From: Methylophaga sp. 41_12_T18
Lineage (GTDB): Bacteria; Pseudomonadota; Gammaproteobacteria; Nitrosococcales; Methylophagaceae
Assembly (NCBI GenBank): GCA_002163115.1
Contig: MAAI01000087.1
Location: 37,201-101,200 of the forward strand
DNA length: 64,000 nucleotides
Direction: 5' to 3'
The notes beneath the pieces are model-generated. The model saw only the letters and a program-made list of their open reading frames with translations. It was not told where the DNA came from and did not search any database. Below are positions 1 through 8,638 of the stretch, piece after piece. Position 1 is the first letter of the stretch. Each line of letters begins with the position of its first letter. The position numbers and the translations under genes are program-made.

Positions 1-1
1 C

Positions 2-2275
2 AATATTGATACTAACTCACGACTTTGCATGGCATCAGCAGTAGTCGGTTATAAACGCGCTTTTGGTGCTGACTCGGTACCAACTTGTTATGAAGATCTA
101 GAACAAGCTGATCTGATCATCATTGAAGGTTCAAATACCGCTTGGTGTCACCCCGTCATCTTTCAACGTATCAACCAAGCAAAACAAGATCGTCCTGAAT
201 TAAAGATCGTAGTGATTGATCCTAGACAAACAGCTACCTGTGAAATTGCGGATTTACATTTGCCGTTAAAATCTGGTTCAGATGTCGCTTTGTTTAATGG
301 TTTATTAAATTACCTGCAGCAACATCATTTTGTTGATAATGATTTTATTGACGGCCATACCGAAGGTTTTTCTCAAGCTGTGGCCAGTGCTGAAAGTTAC
401 GGTATTGACAAGGTTGCTGAACTTTGTGGTTTAAATGAACAAGATGTAAAGCGCTTCTTTAGCTTGTTTTCATCCACAGAAAAAGTGGTCACGCTTTATT
501 CGCAAGGTGTAAACCAGTCTTCTTCAGGCAGTGACAACTCTAATAGTATTATCAATTGCCACTTAGCAACAGGTCGTATTGGCAACGTTGGCATGGGCCC
601 ATTTTCTATTACCGGCCAACCTAATGCGATGGGCGGCCGTGAAGTTGGCGGCTTAAGTAATCAGCTTGCTGCCCACATGGAAATTCATAATCCAAAACAT
701 CATGATTTAGTCTCTCGTTTTTGGCAAACAGATAACTTAGCGACCCAAGCCGGTGCTAAAGCTGTTGATATGTTTGATGATGTCGCCAGCGGCAAAATTA
801 AGGCTATTTGGATCATGGCGACTAACCCTGTTGTTACCATGCCAAACGCAGAAAAAGTGAAAGCCGCTTTAGCAAATTGTGAAGTGGTTGTTGTTTCTGA
901 CTGTGATGCAAAAACGGATACCACTGAATTTGCCACTGTATTATTACCCGCACACACTTGGGGAGAAAAGGACGGTACGGTAACTAATTCCGAACGTCGG
1001 ATCAGCCATCAGCGTCGGTTTTTACCTATTGCGGGTGAAGCTCGACCAGATTGGTGGATTATCAGCCAGGTAGCGAAACGAATGGGCTTTGCGGATGCCT
1101 TTGCTTACGAAAATCCTGTAGAAATATTTAGAGAGCACGCAGCGTTATCTAGTTTTGAAAATGATGGCAGTCGTGATTTTGATTTGGGTGCGATGGCTGC
1201 GATATCTGCTGAACAATATGATGATTTAAAACCAATTCAATGGCCAGTTAGCACTAGTAAGCCCGCTGGAACAGCACGCTTATTTGAAGATAAACAATTT
1301 TTTACTACCACTAAAAAAGCCCAGTTTATTGCTGTTGAAGCAACTCCACCGGTCAATAGTCCTGATAAGGATTATCCGTTAATTTTGAATACCGGCCGGA
1401 TTCGTGACCAGTGGCATACCATGACGCGTAGCGCTCGTAGTGCTCGCCTAAATGGTCATATTCCTGAACCCTTTGTTGAAATTCATCCTGACGATGCCAG
1501 TCGCTGGTCTATTACTGATGGTGCACTGGCACAGATAGATAGTCAGTGGGGCAGGATGATTGCTCGGGTGCAAGTAACTGAATCTCAGCAACAAGGTAAT
1601 GTGTTTGTGCCGATGCATTGGAATGCCCAATATGCGTCATTATCTCGTGTTGATGCCTTAGTGAATCCGGTCGTCGATCCCTTATCGGGCCAGCCAGAGT
1701 TCAAACATACACCGGTAAAAGTTTCTCAATATAAACCTGCTTGGCATGGCTTTATTTTATCTCGTGAACCATTAGTTTTAGAACCACAGCAATATTGGAT
1801 CAGAATTAAAGGTGAGCAGTTTTGGCGTTATGAACTGGCTGGTGAGCAAGCTATTGACGATGGTATCGCCTGGGCAAAAGCACAATTAGGTGCAGAGGGG
1901 GATTGGTTAGAGTTTTCTGATAGCGCATTGCATCGTTTTCGAGCGGCTAAAGTTATTGATGACCGCTTACAGAGTGTCGTATTTATTGCTGCGGAATACG
2001 ATATGCCAGCTCGTTCTTGGTTAAGTCAGTTATTTGTTGAAGAAAACATTACTGATGAAATGCGTTTGAGCTTATTAGCAGGTAAACCAGGAGCAGGATT
2101 ACCTGATGTTGGGCCATTAGTGTGCGCATGTTTTGGTGTCGGTGAAAACACTATTAAAGACGCGGTGAGCTGTGGTGATGCAAAAACAGCGGATGATATC
2201 GGCCAGTTGCTTAAGGCGGGTACTAACTGTGGCTCTTGTCTCCCTGAGATTAAGAAACTAATAGCGAACAGTTAA
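2..2275 (+). CDS. nasA: Assimilatory nitrate reductase catalytic subunit, 5' end cut by window edge
   Basis: Cytoplasmic molybdopterin enzyme reducing nitrate to nitrite for nitrogen assimilation. The reading frame is open from base 2 (NIDTNSRLC before the first internal ATG at 29), so the gene is truncated by the window and not by mutation; roughly 150 N-terminal residues with the [4Fe-4S] cysteines should lie upstream. Visible parts are the molybdopterin oxidoreductase core (for example GRIGNVGMGPFSITGQPNAMG), a molydopterin-dinucleotide binding domain (LNTGRIRDQWHTMTR) and, in the last 50 residues, a BFD-like [2Fe-2S] domain with a CAC pair and a CGSC pair. That C-terminal domain is typical of NasA and absent from respiratory NarG/NapA. 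A nitrate transporter and a kinase/phosphatase follow, as in other nas loci. Family assignment is firm. Confidence 0.93.
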   Translation, partial: NIDTNSRLCMASAVVGYKRAFGADSVPTCYEDLEQADLIIIEGSNTAWCHPVIFQRINQAKQDRPELKIVVIDPRQTATCEIADLHLPLKSGSDVALFNGLLNYLQQHHFVDNDFIDGHTEGFSQAVASAESYGIDKVAELCGLNEQDVKRFFSLFSSTEKVVTLYSQGVNQSSSGSDNSNSIINCHLATGRIGNVGMGPFSITGQPNAMGGREVGGLSNQLAAHMEIHNPKHHDLVSRFWQTDNLATQAGAKAVDMFDDVASGKIKAIWIMATNPVVTMPNAEKVKAALANCEVVVVSDCDAKTDTTEFATVLLPAHTWGEKDGTVTNSERRISHQRRFLPIAGEARPDWWIISQVAKRMGFADAFAYENPVEIFREHAALSSFENDGSRDFDLGAMAAISAEQYDDLKPIQWPVSTSKPAGTARLFEDKQFFTTTKKAQFIAVEATPPVNSPDKDYPLILNTGRIRDQWHTMTRSARSARLNGHIPEPFVEIHPDDASRWSITDGALAQIDSQWGRMIARVQVTESQQQGNVFVPMHWNAQYASLSRVDALVNPVVDPLSGQPEFKHTPVKVSQYKPAWHGFILSREPLVLEPQQYWIRIKGEQFWRYELAGEQAIDDGIAWAKAQLGAEGDWLEFSDSALHRFRAAKVIDDRLQSVVFIAAEYDMPARSWLSQLFVEENITDEMRLSLLAGKPGAGLPDVGPLVCACFGVGENTIKDAVSCGDAKTADDIGQLLKAGTNCGSCLPEIKKLIANS

Positions 2276-2286
2276 ATTATTTAAAT

Positions 2287-2300
2287 TTGACTAAGATCAA
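2287..2300. promoter_or_regulatory. FNR/ANR-like box
   Basis: TTGACTAAGATCAA matches the FNR consensus TTGAT-N4-ATCAA at 9 of 10 defined bases. It lies 12 bp after the nasA stop and about 400 bp upstream of the porin, well outside the usual -41.5 position for any recognised start. It could be functional, or a chance palindrome in AT-rich DNA. Confidence 0.35.
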
Positions 2301-2468
2301 TGCTATTAATTTACTAACACTGCATAGTGTCTTTATTCGCTTTAACTATCGGTCCTGACTCAGCAAATTCTCTTCTCGCCAGCTGAACGAGCATTGTTTA
2401 GTTGCTATGGACGTAGTTGGTGCAGTTATTATGTGGCTAGATGTCTTCTTTATTGCCTATAAGCGGTT

Positions 2469-2484
2469 TGGCGTGATGATTGCT
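2469..2484 (+). promoter_or_regulatory. Sigma-54 (-24/-12) promoter upstream of porin
   Basis: TGGCGTGATGATTGCT fits the RpoN consensus TGGCACG-N4-TTGCW, with GG and GC exactly 10 bp apart. A perfect NtrC half-site GGTGCA lies at 2419-2424, about 46 bp upstream of the -24 GG. The same layout occurs before the nitrate transporter. NtrC/RpoN control is an inference from this. Confidence 0.6.
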
Positions 2485-2701
2485 ATAAGCAGGTAGGAGA
2501 CAAAGCATTATCTCATTAGCTTTACTAGTTAATGTTGATACTGTGTTTAAGGATTAGCTATTTTTGTGGATGACAGTATTTTTACTGTTTCCATATACGT
2601 TCAGTAGATATATCGAGCACACCATTTAGTTATACGTGGCGCCGTTACCTGATGTAGTTTCAAAACGTAGATGTATTGTTTTAAATAAAAGGAATGAGAC
2701 A

Positions 2702-3943
2702 ATGAAAAAGTTAGCATGGCTAGCGGCCTCAATTGGAGCGATAGTTTCACTACCCAGCACAGCAATGGCTGAGGATGCATTTTTTGAAGCGTTAACTGGC
2801 GGTAAAGTCAGCTTTTCAGCTCGTGCTCGCTACGAAACGGTTGACCAAGATAATGCCTTGAAAGATGCCGATGCGTTTACGCTTCGCACAACATTAGGTT
2901 ACAAAACAGGTTCATTCCACGGTTTTAGTGCCTTTGCTGAAGTGGAAGATGTCTCTGATTTAGGCTCTGACGACTACAACAGCACCACCAATGGTGAAGG
3001 GGCATATTCGGTTATTGCCGATCCCGACGGAACGGAAGTCAACCAAGCTTATTTGCAATATAACGGTTTTGATACCGAAGTGAAGTTCGGTCGCCAAGAA
3101 ATTACTTACCGTAATGCACCGTTCCACCGTTTTGTCGGTAACGTATTATGGCGTCAAAACCACCAATCATTTGATGCCTTGAGCTTCAGCAATACGTCTT
3201 TCGCTGATACTAAGATTAACTATGCTTATATTGATGAAGTGCACACGATTTTTGGTGATGATAGAGATGCTGGCATTATTAAAGGTGGTGACATTGATTT
3301 AGATGCTCACCTAATTAATGTGCAATATACTGGGTTATCGGTGGGTAAATTACAAGCTTATGGTTACTTCTTAGACTATAACGATAATGAAGCGGCTTCA
3401 TCACAAACATTGGGTTTACGTTTTAACGGTGGTCAAGCTGTGAATGATGACTGGAAAGTTATCTACACGGCTGAATACGCCAATCAAGATGATTACCAAG
3501 ATGGCACCATGGATGATCAAAACTACTTCTTAGGAGAAGTCGGTGCGAAATACAAAGGTTGGTTAGCAAAACTGTCTTATGAGTTACAACAAGGTGATGG
3601 CACGGATAGCTTTAAAACACCATTAGGTACTAACCATGCCTTCCAAGGTTGGGCTGATATGTTTTTAACAACACCTGCACAAGGTTTACAGGACACTTAT
3701 GTGACTGTGGTTGGTAAAGTGTTAGGGGTAAAAGTGGTTGCTGTTTACCATGACTTCGAAACTGATAAAGGTAGTTTAGATGCAGGTAATGAAATTGACT
3801 TATTAGTACAAAAAACTTTTAAAAAGCATTACACCGTTGGTATGAAGTACTCAGATTATAATGCTGATAGTGAATACACCGCTGTAAATTCAAAATCAGT
3901 CGATACTGAAAAATTCTGGTTATTTGGCCAAGTTAAGTTCTAA
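2702..3943 (+). CDS. Outer-membrane porin, alginate-export-like family, nitrate locus
   Basis: Predicted 16-18-strand outer-membrane barrel that may let nitrate or other anions into the periplasm; the substrate is inferred from context only. I chose the ATG at 2702 because AAGGAATGAG lies just upstream and a signal peptide follows (MKKLAWLAASIGAIVSLPSTAMA, cleavage after AMA); the upstream in-frame extension has no such signal. The mature protein is about 390 residues with alternating aromatic/polar strands, an FGRQEI turn typical of AlgE-like porins, and a C-terminal Phe (GQVKF) as recognised by the BAM machinery. A terminator follows at 3971. It sits between nasA and narK and has its own sigma-54-type promoter, which suggests nitrogen-limited expression. 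Whether it belongs to the alginate-export Pfam family needs a profile search. Confidence 0.75.
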   Translation: MKKLAWLAASIGAIVSLPSTAMAEDAFFEALTGGKVSFSARARYETVDQDNALKDADAFTLRTTLGYKTGSFHGFSAFAEVEDVSDLGSDDYNSTTNGEGAYSVIADPDGTEVNQAYLQYNGFDTEVKFGRQEITYRNAPFHRFVGNVLWRQNHQSFDALSFSNTSFADTKINYAYIDEVHTIFGDDRDAGIIKGGDIDLDAHLINVQYTGLSVGKLQAYGYFLDYNDNEAASSQTLGLRFNGGQAVNDDWKVIYTAEYANQDDYQDGTMDDQNYFLGEVGAKYKGWLAKLSYELQQGDGTDSFKTPLGTNHAFQGWADMFLTTPAQGLQDTYVTVVGKVLGVKVVAVYHDFETDKGSLDAGNEIDLLVQKTFKKHYTVGMKYSDYNADSEYTAVNSKSVDTEKFWLFGQVKF

Positions 3944-3970
3944 ATGCTAGTTGTAGTAATGGCTAAGGAA

Positions 3971-4001
3971 GCTAGATAACGTGAAGTTGTCTGGCTTTTT
4001 T
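3971..4001 (+). terminator. Rho-independent terminator after porin
   Basis: A 10-bp stem (GCTAGATAAC with GTTGTCTGGC, counting G-U pairs) with loop GTGAA is followed by six T. It separates the porin from the histidine kinase gene. Confidence 0.8.
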
Positions 4002-4059
4002 ATTGGCCATAGCAATAGCAATAGTTTTATTACCATAAAGTTAATTGTTAGGGTTCAGG

Positions 4060-5139
4060 ATGAATAGTAGATTAACAACATTAATGTCCGGTTCTAATCT
4101 GACTCACCTGGCCGTGTTGTTTACCTTAGTGGTGGGCTTTACTTTTGACTTGTCACTGGCACTAGGGGTTGCTGGTGGCGTGACCTATATTATTCCGGTG
4201 TTGTTGACACTTAACATTAAATCCAAACAAGCAACGTATTTTGTTAGCGTGTTAGCGATTGCTTTAACTATTATTGGTTTTGTTTTTTCCCCAGCGGGTG
4301 GTGAGTTATGGAAAGTACTGGCCAATAGAAGCTTAGCCATATTTGCGGTAATCAGCGTGGCCATCGTTATCATTATTATTAAAAATAAAAATGAGGCACT
4401 GCGAATTCAGAATGAGCAGTTGCAGGTGCAAACGGAAAAAGCATTGACTGCGAGTAAAGCTAAGTCTCGCTTTTTATCGGCAATGAGCCATGAATTTAAA
4501 ACACCACTGAATATTATTATTGGTTTTACCGATTTATTAAAATTTTCCTCGAGTTTGGATAGATCTGAACAAGAGAACTTAGAGCATATCAGTGCTGCGA
4601 GCAGTTCTTTATTGGGAATGGTTGAAGGCGCAATTTCGTATGCAAAGGTACAGTATGATGAGCAAGCACAAAAAAAAATTCCAACCTATATTATTCCGTT
4701 AGTGAATAGCCTGATTGATTCAAAACAAGCGTTGCTAGATAAAAAGAAACTTAAGCTGAGTACTGATTTTTCGGTAAATGATGATCTGGTAGTGATTACT
4801 GAACCGTCATTATTAACTGAAATATTAACCACCATCCTTATCAATGCGCTGCAATACACTCCGGACTTGGGGCAAGTTACGGTGAGTATTGAAGTATGCC
4901 CAGAATCAAGCCTAAGAGTGAGTATTAGTGATAGCGGACAAGGCATTCCTGAAAAGTATCATCATGAAGTATTTAAGCCGTTTTCTCGCTTAAGGTGGGA
5001 GAACTCTTCAAAGTCTGGTTTGGGATTGGGTTTAGCTAAAGCAAAGTTACTGTGTGATTTACTTACCATCAATATTGATTATAGTTGTAGCCAGAAAGGC
5101 ACAACATTTTGGTTGGATATTCCTCTATCTCAATCATAA
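4060..5139 (+). CDS. Membrane sensor histidine kinase, orphan
   Basis: Autophosphorylating sensor kinase. The ATG at 4060 is preceded by AGGGTTCAGG; a TTG 15 bp upstream is less likely. The first ~115 residues form about four hydrophobic segments with very short loops and no periplasmic sensor domain, resembling the small integral-membrane input domains of some hybrid kinases. A short coiled stretch follows (residues 115-140), then HisKA with MSHEFKTPLN, an N-box around INALQYTP, a G1 box DSGQGIP and a G2 box GLGLGLA. No response regulator gene is adjacent. It lies between two putatively sigma-54-dependent nitrate genes, but the next gene has its own promoter, so a role in nitrate sensing is speculative. 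Confidence 0.85.
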   Translation: MNSRLTTLMSGSNLTHLAVLFTLVVGFTFDLSLALGVAGGVTYIIPVLLTLNIKSKQATYFVSVLAIALTIIGFVFSPAGGELWKVLANRSLAIFAVISVAIVIIIIKNKNEALRIQNEQLQVQTEKALTASKAKSRFLSAMSHEFKTPLNIIIGFTDLLKFSSSLDRSEQENLEHISAASSSLLGMVEGAISYAKVQYDEQAQKKIPTYIIPLVNSLIDSKQALLDKKKLKLSTDFSVNDDLVVITEPSLLTEILTTILINALQYTPDLGQVTVSIEVCPESSLRVSISDSGQGIPEKYHHEVFKPFSRLRWENSSKSGLGLGLAKAKLLCDLLTINIDYSCSQKGTTFWLDIPLSQS

Positions 5140-5242
5140 AGCAATGCCAGCGTAGTCATGCTTGCCAATTGAAACGCACCCATATAGTGCGGAAATATTA
5201 TTTTTGTTTTAAAATTGTGCTTAATGCTAGGTGCATAGAATG

Positions 5243-5263
5243 ATTATTATTAGTAATAATAAT
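5243..5263. repeat. AT-rich 21-bp palindrome upstream of narK
   Basis: Ten-base perfect arms (ATTATTATTA and TAATAATAAT) around a central G, lying 13 bp before the sigma-54-type -24 element. It may be an operator or activator site, or only a trinucleotide run. Confidence 0.4.
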
Positions 5264-5275
5264 AACTTAAAAAGT

Positions 5276-5291
5276 TGGCATGATTCCAGCA
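5276..5291 (+). promoter_or_regulatory. Sigma-54 (-24/-12) promoter upstream of narK
   Basis: TGGCATGATTCCAGCA has the invariant GG-N10-GC spacing of RpoN promoters, although the -12 half is CAGC rather than TTGC. GGTGCA lies at 5230-5235, about 42 bp upstream of the GG, within TGCTTAATGCTAGGTGCA, which resembles a one-base-stretched NtrC site. It is weaker than the porin site. Confidence 0.45.
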
Positions 5292-5349
5292 ACACTATTC
5301 GAATTCAGATTGCCAATATTGGTCATCGCGTTTAAGAGAACCCCCTAAT

Positions 5350-6816
5350 ATGTCTGCACAAAAACTAAAGTTATTTTCCTTTAGTGGCAATACCAAAATA
5401 TTGCACCTAAGTTGGATGGCTTTTTTTATCAGCTTTGTTGTTTGGTTTAATCATGCTCCGCTGCTTCTTTCTATTAAAGAAACAATGGGCTTAACAGATC
5501 AACAAATCAAAACCATTCTGATTTTAAATGTGGCATTAACTATTCCTGCTCGTATTGTGGTTGGCATGTTGGTGGACAAATACGGTTCAAAAATTATGTT
5601 CCCAATGTTGCTTGGGATATCGAGTGTGATTTGTTTCTTCTTTGCTATTGCGCAGACCTTTGAGCAATTAGCTGCTGCACGCTTTATGTTAGGTTTTGTT
5701 GGTGCGGGCTTTGTTATCGGCATTCGTTTAATTTCAGAATGGTTCCCTCCCAAGCAAGTTGGTTTTGCAGAAGGTATTTATGGCGGTTGGGGTAACTTTG
5801 GAGCGGCTGCGGCTGCGGTGGCTTTGCCAACACTTGCGGTGATGTTTGGTGGTGATGACGGCTGGCGCTACGCTGTTGCATTAACAGGTGTTATGGCCTT
5901 GGTTTATGCATTTATTTTTTACTTTAATGTTTCTGATACGCCAAAAGGTTCAACCTATTTCAAACCTAAAAAAGCAGGTGGTATCGAAGTCACTAGTAAA
6001 GGCGATTTTTTCCTTTACTTAGTAATGAATATTCCAATGTATGCTGCTTTATCTTTATTAGCATGGAAACTATCACCAACTGGAGTCGGCTTATTAAATG
6101 CGACTACCGTGCAGGCTATTTATATGGGTCTGTTTGTACTGTATTTCTACCAGATCTATCATATCTACCAAGTGAACAAAGATATCTTTGTTAAGCCTGT
6201 TCCTAAAATTCATCAATATAAATTTAAACAAGTAGCGGTGTTGAACTTTGCTTACTTAGCATCGTTTGGTTCAGAGTTAGCAGTAGTATCAATGCTGCCA
6301 TTATTCTTTAAAGAGATCTTTGAGGTCAGCATTATACAAGCGGGATTGATGGCTTCAGGTTTTGCGTTTATGAATTTAATTTCACGACCTTGGGGCGGTT
6401 TATTAAGTGACCGTGTTGGCCGAAAATTAGCATTGACGATATGTATGTCAGGTATTGCTGCTGGTTACTTAGTATTAAGCTTTATCTCTTCTGATTGGCC
6501 AATTGCCTTAGCGGTATTAGCTACGATGGGCTGTGCTTTCTTTGTTAATGCGGGTTGTGGTGCGGTATTTGCTGTTGTGCCTTTAGTGCAACGTCGTCTG
6601 ACTGGCCAAATCGCTGGCATGACGGGTGCTTACGGTAATATCGGTGCTTTATTATTCTTAACGGTATTGTCTTTTGTTGCGACTCAAACCTTCTTCTGGG
6701 TTATTGCTGCAACAGCGGTAGTAACATTGATTGCGGTACAGTTTATGGATGAGCCATCAGGTCAAATGGCTGAAATACTACCAGATGGTACTGTTCAAAT
6801 GATCGATGTACATTAA
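5350..6816 (+). CDS. narK: NNP-family nitrate/nitrite transporter
   Basis: Inner-membrane major facilitator of the nitrate-nitrite porter family, importing nitrate for the assimilatory reductase. At 488 residues with 12 predicted helices it has the family length. Family signatures are visible in both halves: GIRLISEWFPPKQVGFAEG with GGWGNFGAA around residues 125-155, and GCGAVFAVVPLV with GMTGAYGNIGA around residues 398-430, including the conserved arginines and the two glycine-rich nitrate signatures. The sequence between about residues 200 and 290 is a long central insert. Context points to nitrate uptake (a narK/nasA-type permease), not nitrite export. It has its own sigma-54-type promoter and a strong terminator downstream. 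Confidence 0.92.
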   Translation: MSAQKLKLFSFSGNTKILHLSWMAFFISFVVWFNHAPLLLSIKETMGLTDQQIKTILILNVALTIPARIVVGMLVDKYGSKIMFPMLLGISSVICFFFAIAQTFEQLAAARFMLGFVGAGFVIGIRLISEWFPPKQVGFAEGIYGGWGNFGAAAAAVALPTLAVMFGGDDGWRYAVALTGVMALVYAFIFYFNVSDTPKGSTYFKPKKAGGIEVTSKGDFFLYLVMNIPMYAALSLLAWKLSPTGVGLLNATTVQAIYMGLFVLYFYQIYHIYQVNKDIFVKPVPKIHQYKFKQVAVLNFAYLASFGSELAVVSMLPLFFKEIFEVSIIQAGLMASGFAFMNLISRPWGGLLSDRVGRKLALTICMSGIAAGYLVLSFISSDWPIALAVLATMGCAFFVNAGCGAVFAVVPLVQRRLTGQIAGMTGAYGNIGALLFLTVLSFVATQTFFWVIAATAVVTLIAVQFMDEPSGQMAEILPDGTVQMIDVH

Positions 6817-6839
6817 CCATTTGATGTAAAAATAAATTC

Positions 6840-6883
6840 AAAAATACTCATCCGCTAGTGCTAGCCGATGAGTATTTTTTTTT
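6840..6883 (+). terminator. Rho-independent terminator after narK
   Basis: A 13-bp perfect stem (AAAAATACTCATC with GATGAGTATTTTT) carries an inner GCTAG/CTAGC hairpin in its loop and is followed by more T. It overlaps the leader of the next gene, so part of the transcription of the kinase/phosphatase gene may be by read-through. Confidence 0.85.
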
Positions 6884-6889
6884 CAAAGG

Positions 6890-8623
6890 ATGATAACAGT
6901 GGTTGCAAAGCTCAATATTGATGTTGGTTCTTGTTCAGTTAAAGGTCTTAAGGAAGAGAATCAAGATTCTCTAGGCCACTTTATTCCTGACAATATAAAC
7001 TTGTTAACCGGCAAAGGCATTGCCTGTGCATTGGCGGATGGCGTTAGCAGTAGTGCTGAAGCAAAGCAAGCCAGCCAGTGCTGTGTGACCGGTTTCTTAG
7101 AAGATTATTTTAGTACACCTGATTCATGGTCAGTAAAAAAATCAGGTGGCAAAGTACTAACAGCCATTAACAATTGGCTCTATAGTCAGAGCAATCAGTT
7201 TCAAGATACATCCAGAGGCTTAGTCAGTACCTTTTCTGCCTTAGTATTAAAATCAACAACGGCACATTTGTTTCATGTGGGTGATAGTCGAATTTATTTG
7301 CTTCGAGATAATAATCTAGAACAATTAACCACCGATCACCGAATTCAACTACCAGGTGAAAAAGAGTATTTAGCACGTGCCATGGGCGTCGATTATCGCT
7401 TAGATATTGATTACAAGTCTCTGACAGTTGAAGTAGGTGATGTATTTTTGATTACCACTGATGGTGTCCATGATTTTGTAGCAGATAAAGATATTTTGAA
7501 GCTGTTAACTTCTGGCGAAGTTGATTTAGCAAAGATGAGTGATAGCTTGGTCACCTTGTCTTTAGATCATGACAGCAGTGATAACGTCAGTTGCCAGTTG
7601 ATTAGGGTAACTGAGTTACCTTCACAAGATGCTGATGAAGTATTTTCGCAATTAACCGAGTTACCGTTTCCTCCTGAATTATATGAAGGTGTGATTCTTG
7701 ATGGTTATCGTGTCACAAGAGAGTTGCATGCCAGTTCAACCAGTCAGCTTTATTTGGCGGTTGATACTGAGACTGATGAAAAAGTGGTGATAAAAACACC
7801 ATCAGTTAACTTTGAAGACGACCCTGCTTATTTAGAACGCTTTCAGTTAGAAGAGTGGGCGGGCCGTCGTATTGATAGTCCCCATGTTATTCGTACTATA
7901 GACCAACAACGGCCACGCCGCTTTATGTATTACGTGATGGAATATATAGAAGGTAAAACTTTAGAACAATGGATGGTGGATCAAAAAGAAGTCGATCTCA
8001 CGGTTATTAGAAATATTGTGTCGCAAACAATTTCTGGCTTACGGGCTTTTCACCGTATGGATATGCTGCATCAAGATCTGAAACCTGGCAACATTATGAT
8101 TACCGGTGAAGGTTTGGTTAAACTTGTCGATTTTGGTTCCACTAAAATTGCCGGCATTGCTGATATTTCAACTCCCGTTGAGCGTAGTGAATTACTGGGT
8201 ACCAAAAATTATACGGCGCCAGAGTATTTACTCGGTGAGTCAGGCACAACACGTTCAGATATGTTTTCTTTAGGTTGCATCATTTATGAAATGATTACTA
8301 AAAAGCTACCTTTTGGCAATGCTTTATCACGCTCATCCGATCAAGCGTCGTTGCGTAAGTTAAAGTATCAGCCGATCAGTAACCATGTGAGCAATATTCC
8401 GCATTGGATGGATAAGGCAATACGTACGGCGGTACAGGTAAATCCAGACAATCGCTATGAAAAATTATCGGAACTTGAAGCGGATTTACGCAAACCAAAT
8501 TCGAGCTACCTTAAAGAAGATAGCGTCCCTTTAATTGAACGAAACCCAGTGGTTTTTTGGCGGACAACATCGCTAGTATTATTTGCTAGTAATTTAATTT
8601 TATTGTACCTATACGTTAAATAG
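6890..8623 (+). CDS. PP2C phosphatase-Ser/Thr kinase fusion, membrane-anchored
   Basis: Bifunctional regulator. Residues ~8-245 are a PP2C-type phosphatase (ADGVSSS, GDSRIY, TDGVHDF and a DNVS metal ligand). Residues ~262-530 are a eukaryotic-like kinase: VIKTPS lysine, catalytic loop HQDLKPGNIM, DFGS in place of DFG plus hydrophobic residue, and TAPEY. A single C-terminal helix (residues ~553-574) would anchor it, with both domains cytoplasmic. A gene of this type lies beside nasA and the nitrate transporter in Pseudomonas aeruginosa (PA1782), so a function linked to nitrate assimilation is likely, although the substrate is unknown. The ATG at 6890 has almost no spacing to its ribosome site; the GTG at 6899, 8 nt after AAAGGA, may be the true start. 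Confidence 0.88.
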   Translation: MITVVAKLNIDVGSCSVKGLKEENQDSLGHFIPDNINLLTGKGIACALADGVSSSAEAKQASQCCVTGFLEDYFSTPDSWSVKKSGGKVLTAINNWLYSQSNQFQDTSRGLVSTFSALVLKSTTAHLFHVGDSRIYLLRDNNLEQLTTDHRIQLPGEKEYLARAMGVDYRLDIDYKSLTVEVGDVFLITTDGVHDFVADKDILKLLTSGEVDLAKMSDSLVTLSLDHDSSDNVSCQLIRVTELPSQDADEVFSQLTELPFPPELYEGVILDGYRVTRELHASSTSQLYLAVDTETDEKVVIKTPSVNFEDDPAYLERFQLEEWAGRRIDSPHVIRTIDQQRPRRFMYYVMEYIEGKTLEQWMVDQKEVDLTVIRNIVSQTISGLRAFHRMDMLHQDLKPGNIMITGEGLVKLVDFGSTKIAGIADISTPVERSELLGTKNYTAPEYLLGESGTTRSDMFSLGCIIYEMITKKLPFGNALSRSSDQASLRKLKYQPISNHVSNIPHWMDKAIRTAVQVNPDNRYEKLSELEADLRKPNSSYLKEDSVPLIERNPVVFWRTTSLVLFASNLILLYLYVK

Positions 8624-8638
8624 AACGCTGGCTTTAGG

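Larger units (their letters stand above)
2276..2701. other. 426-bp regulatory intergenic region between nasA and the porin
   Basis: No convincing coding sequence. It holds an FNR-like palindrome just after the nasA stop, a GGTGCA half-site at 2419-2424 and a sigma-54-type promoter at 2469-2484. The predicted start point near 2495 leaves a leader of about 200 nt before the porin. I saw no clear terminator after nasA. Confidence 0.6.
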
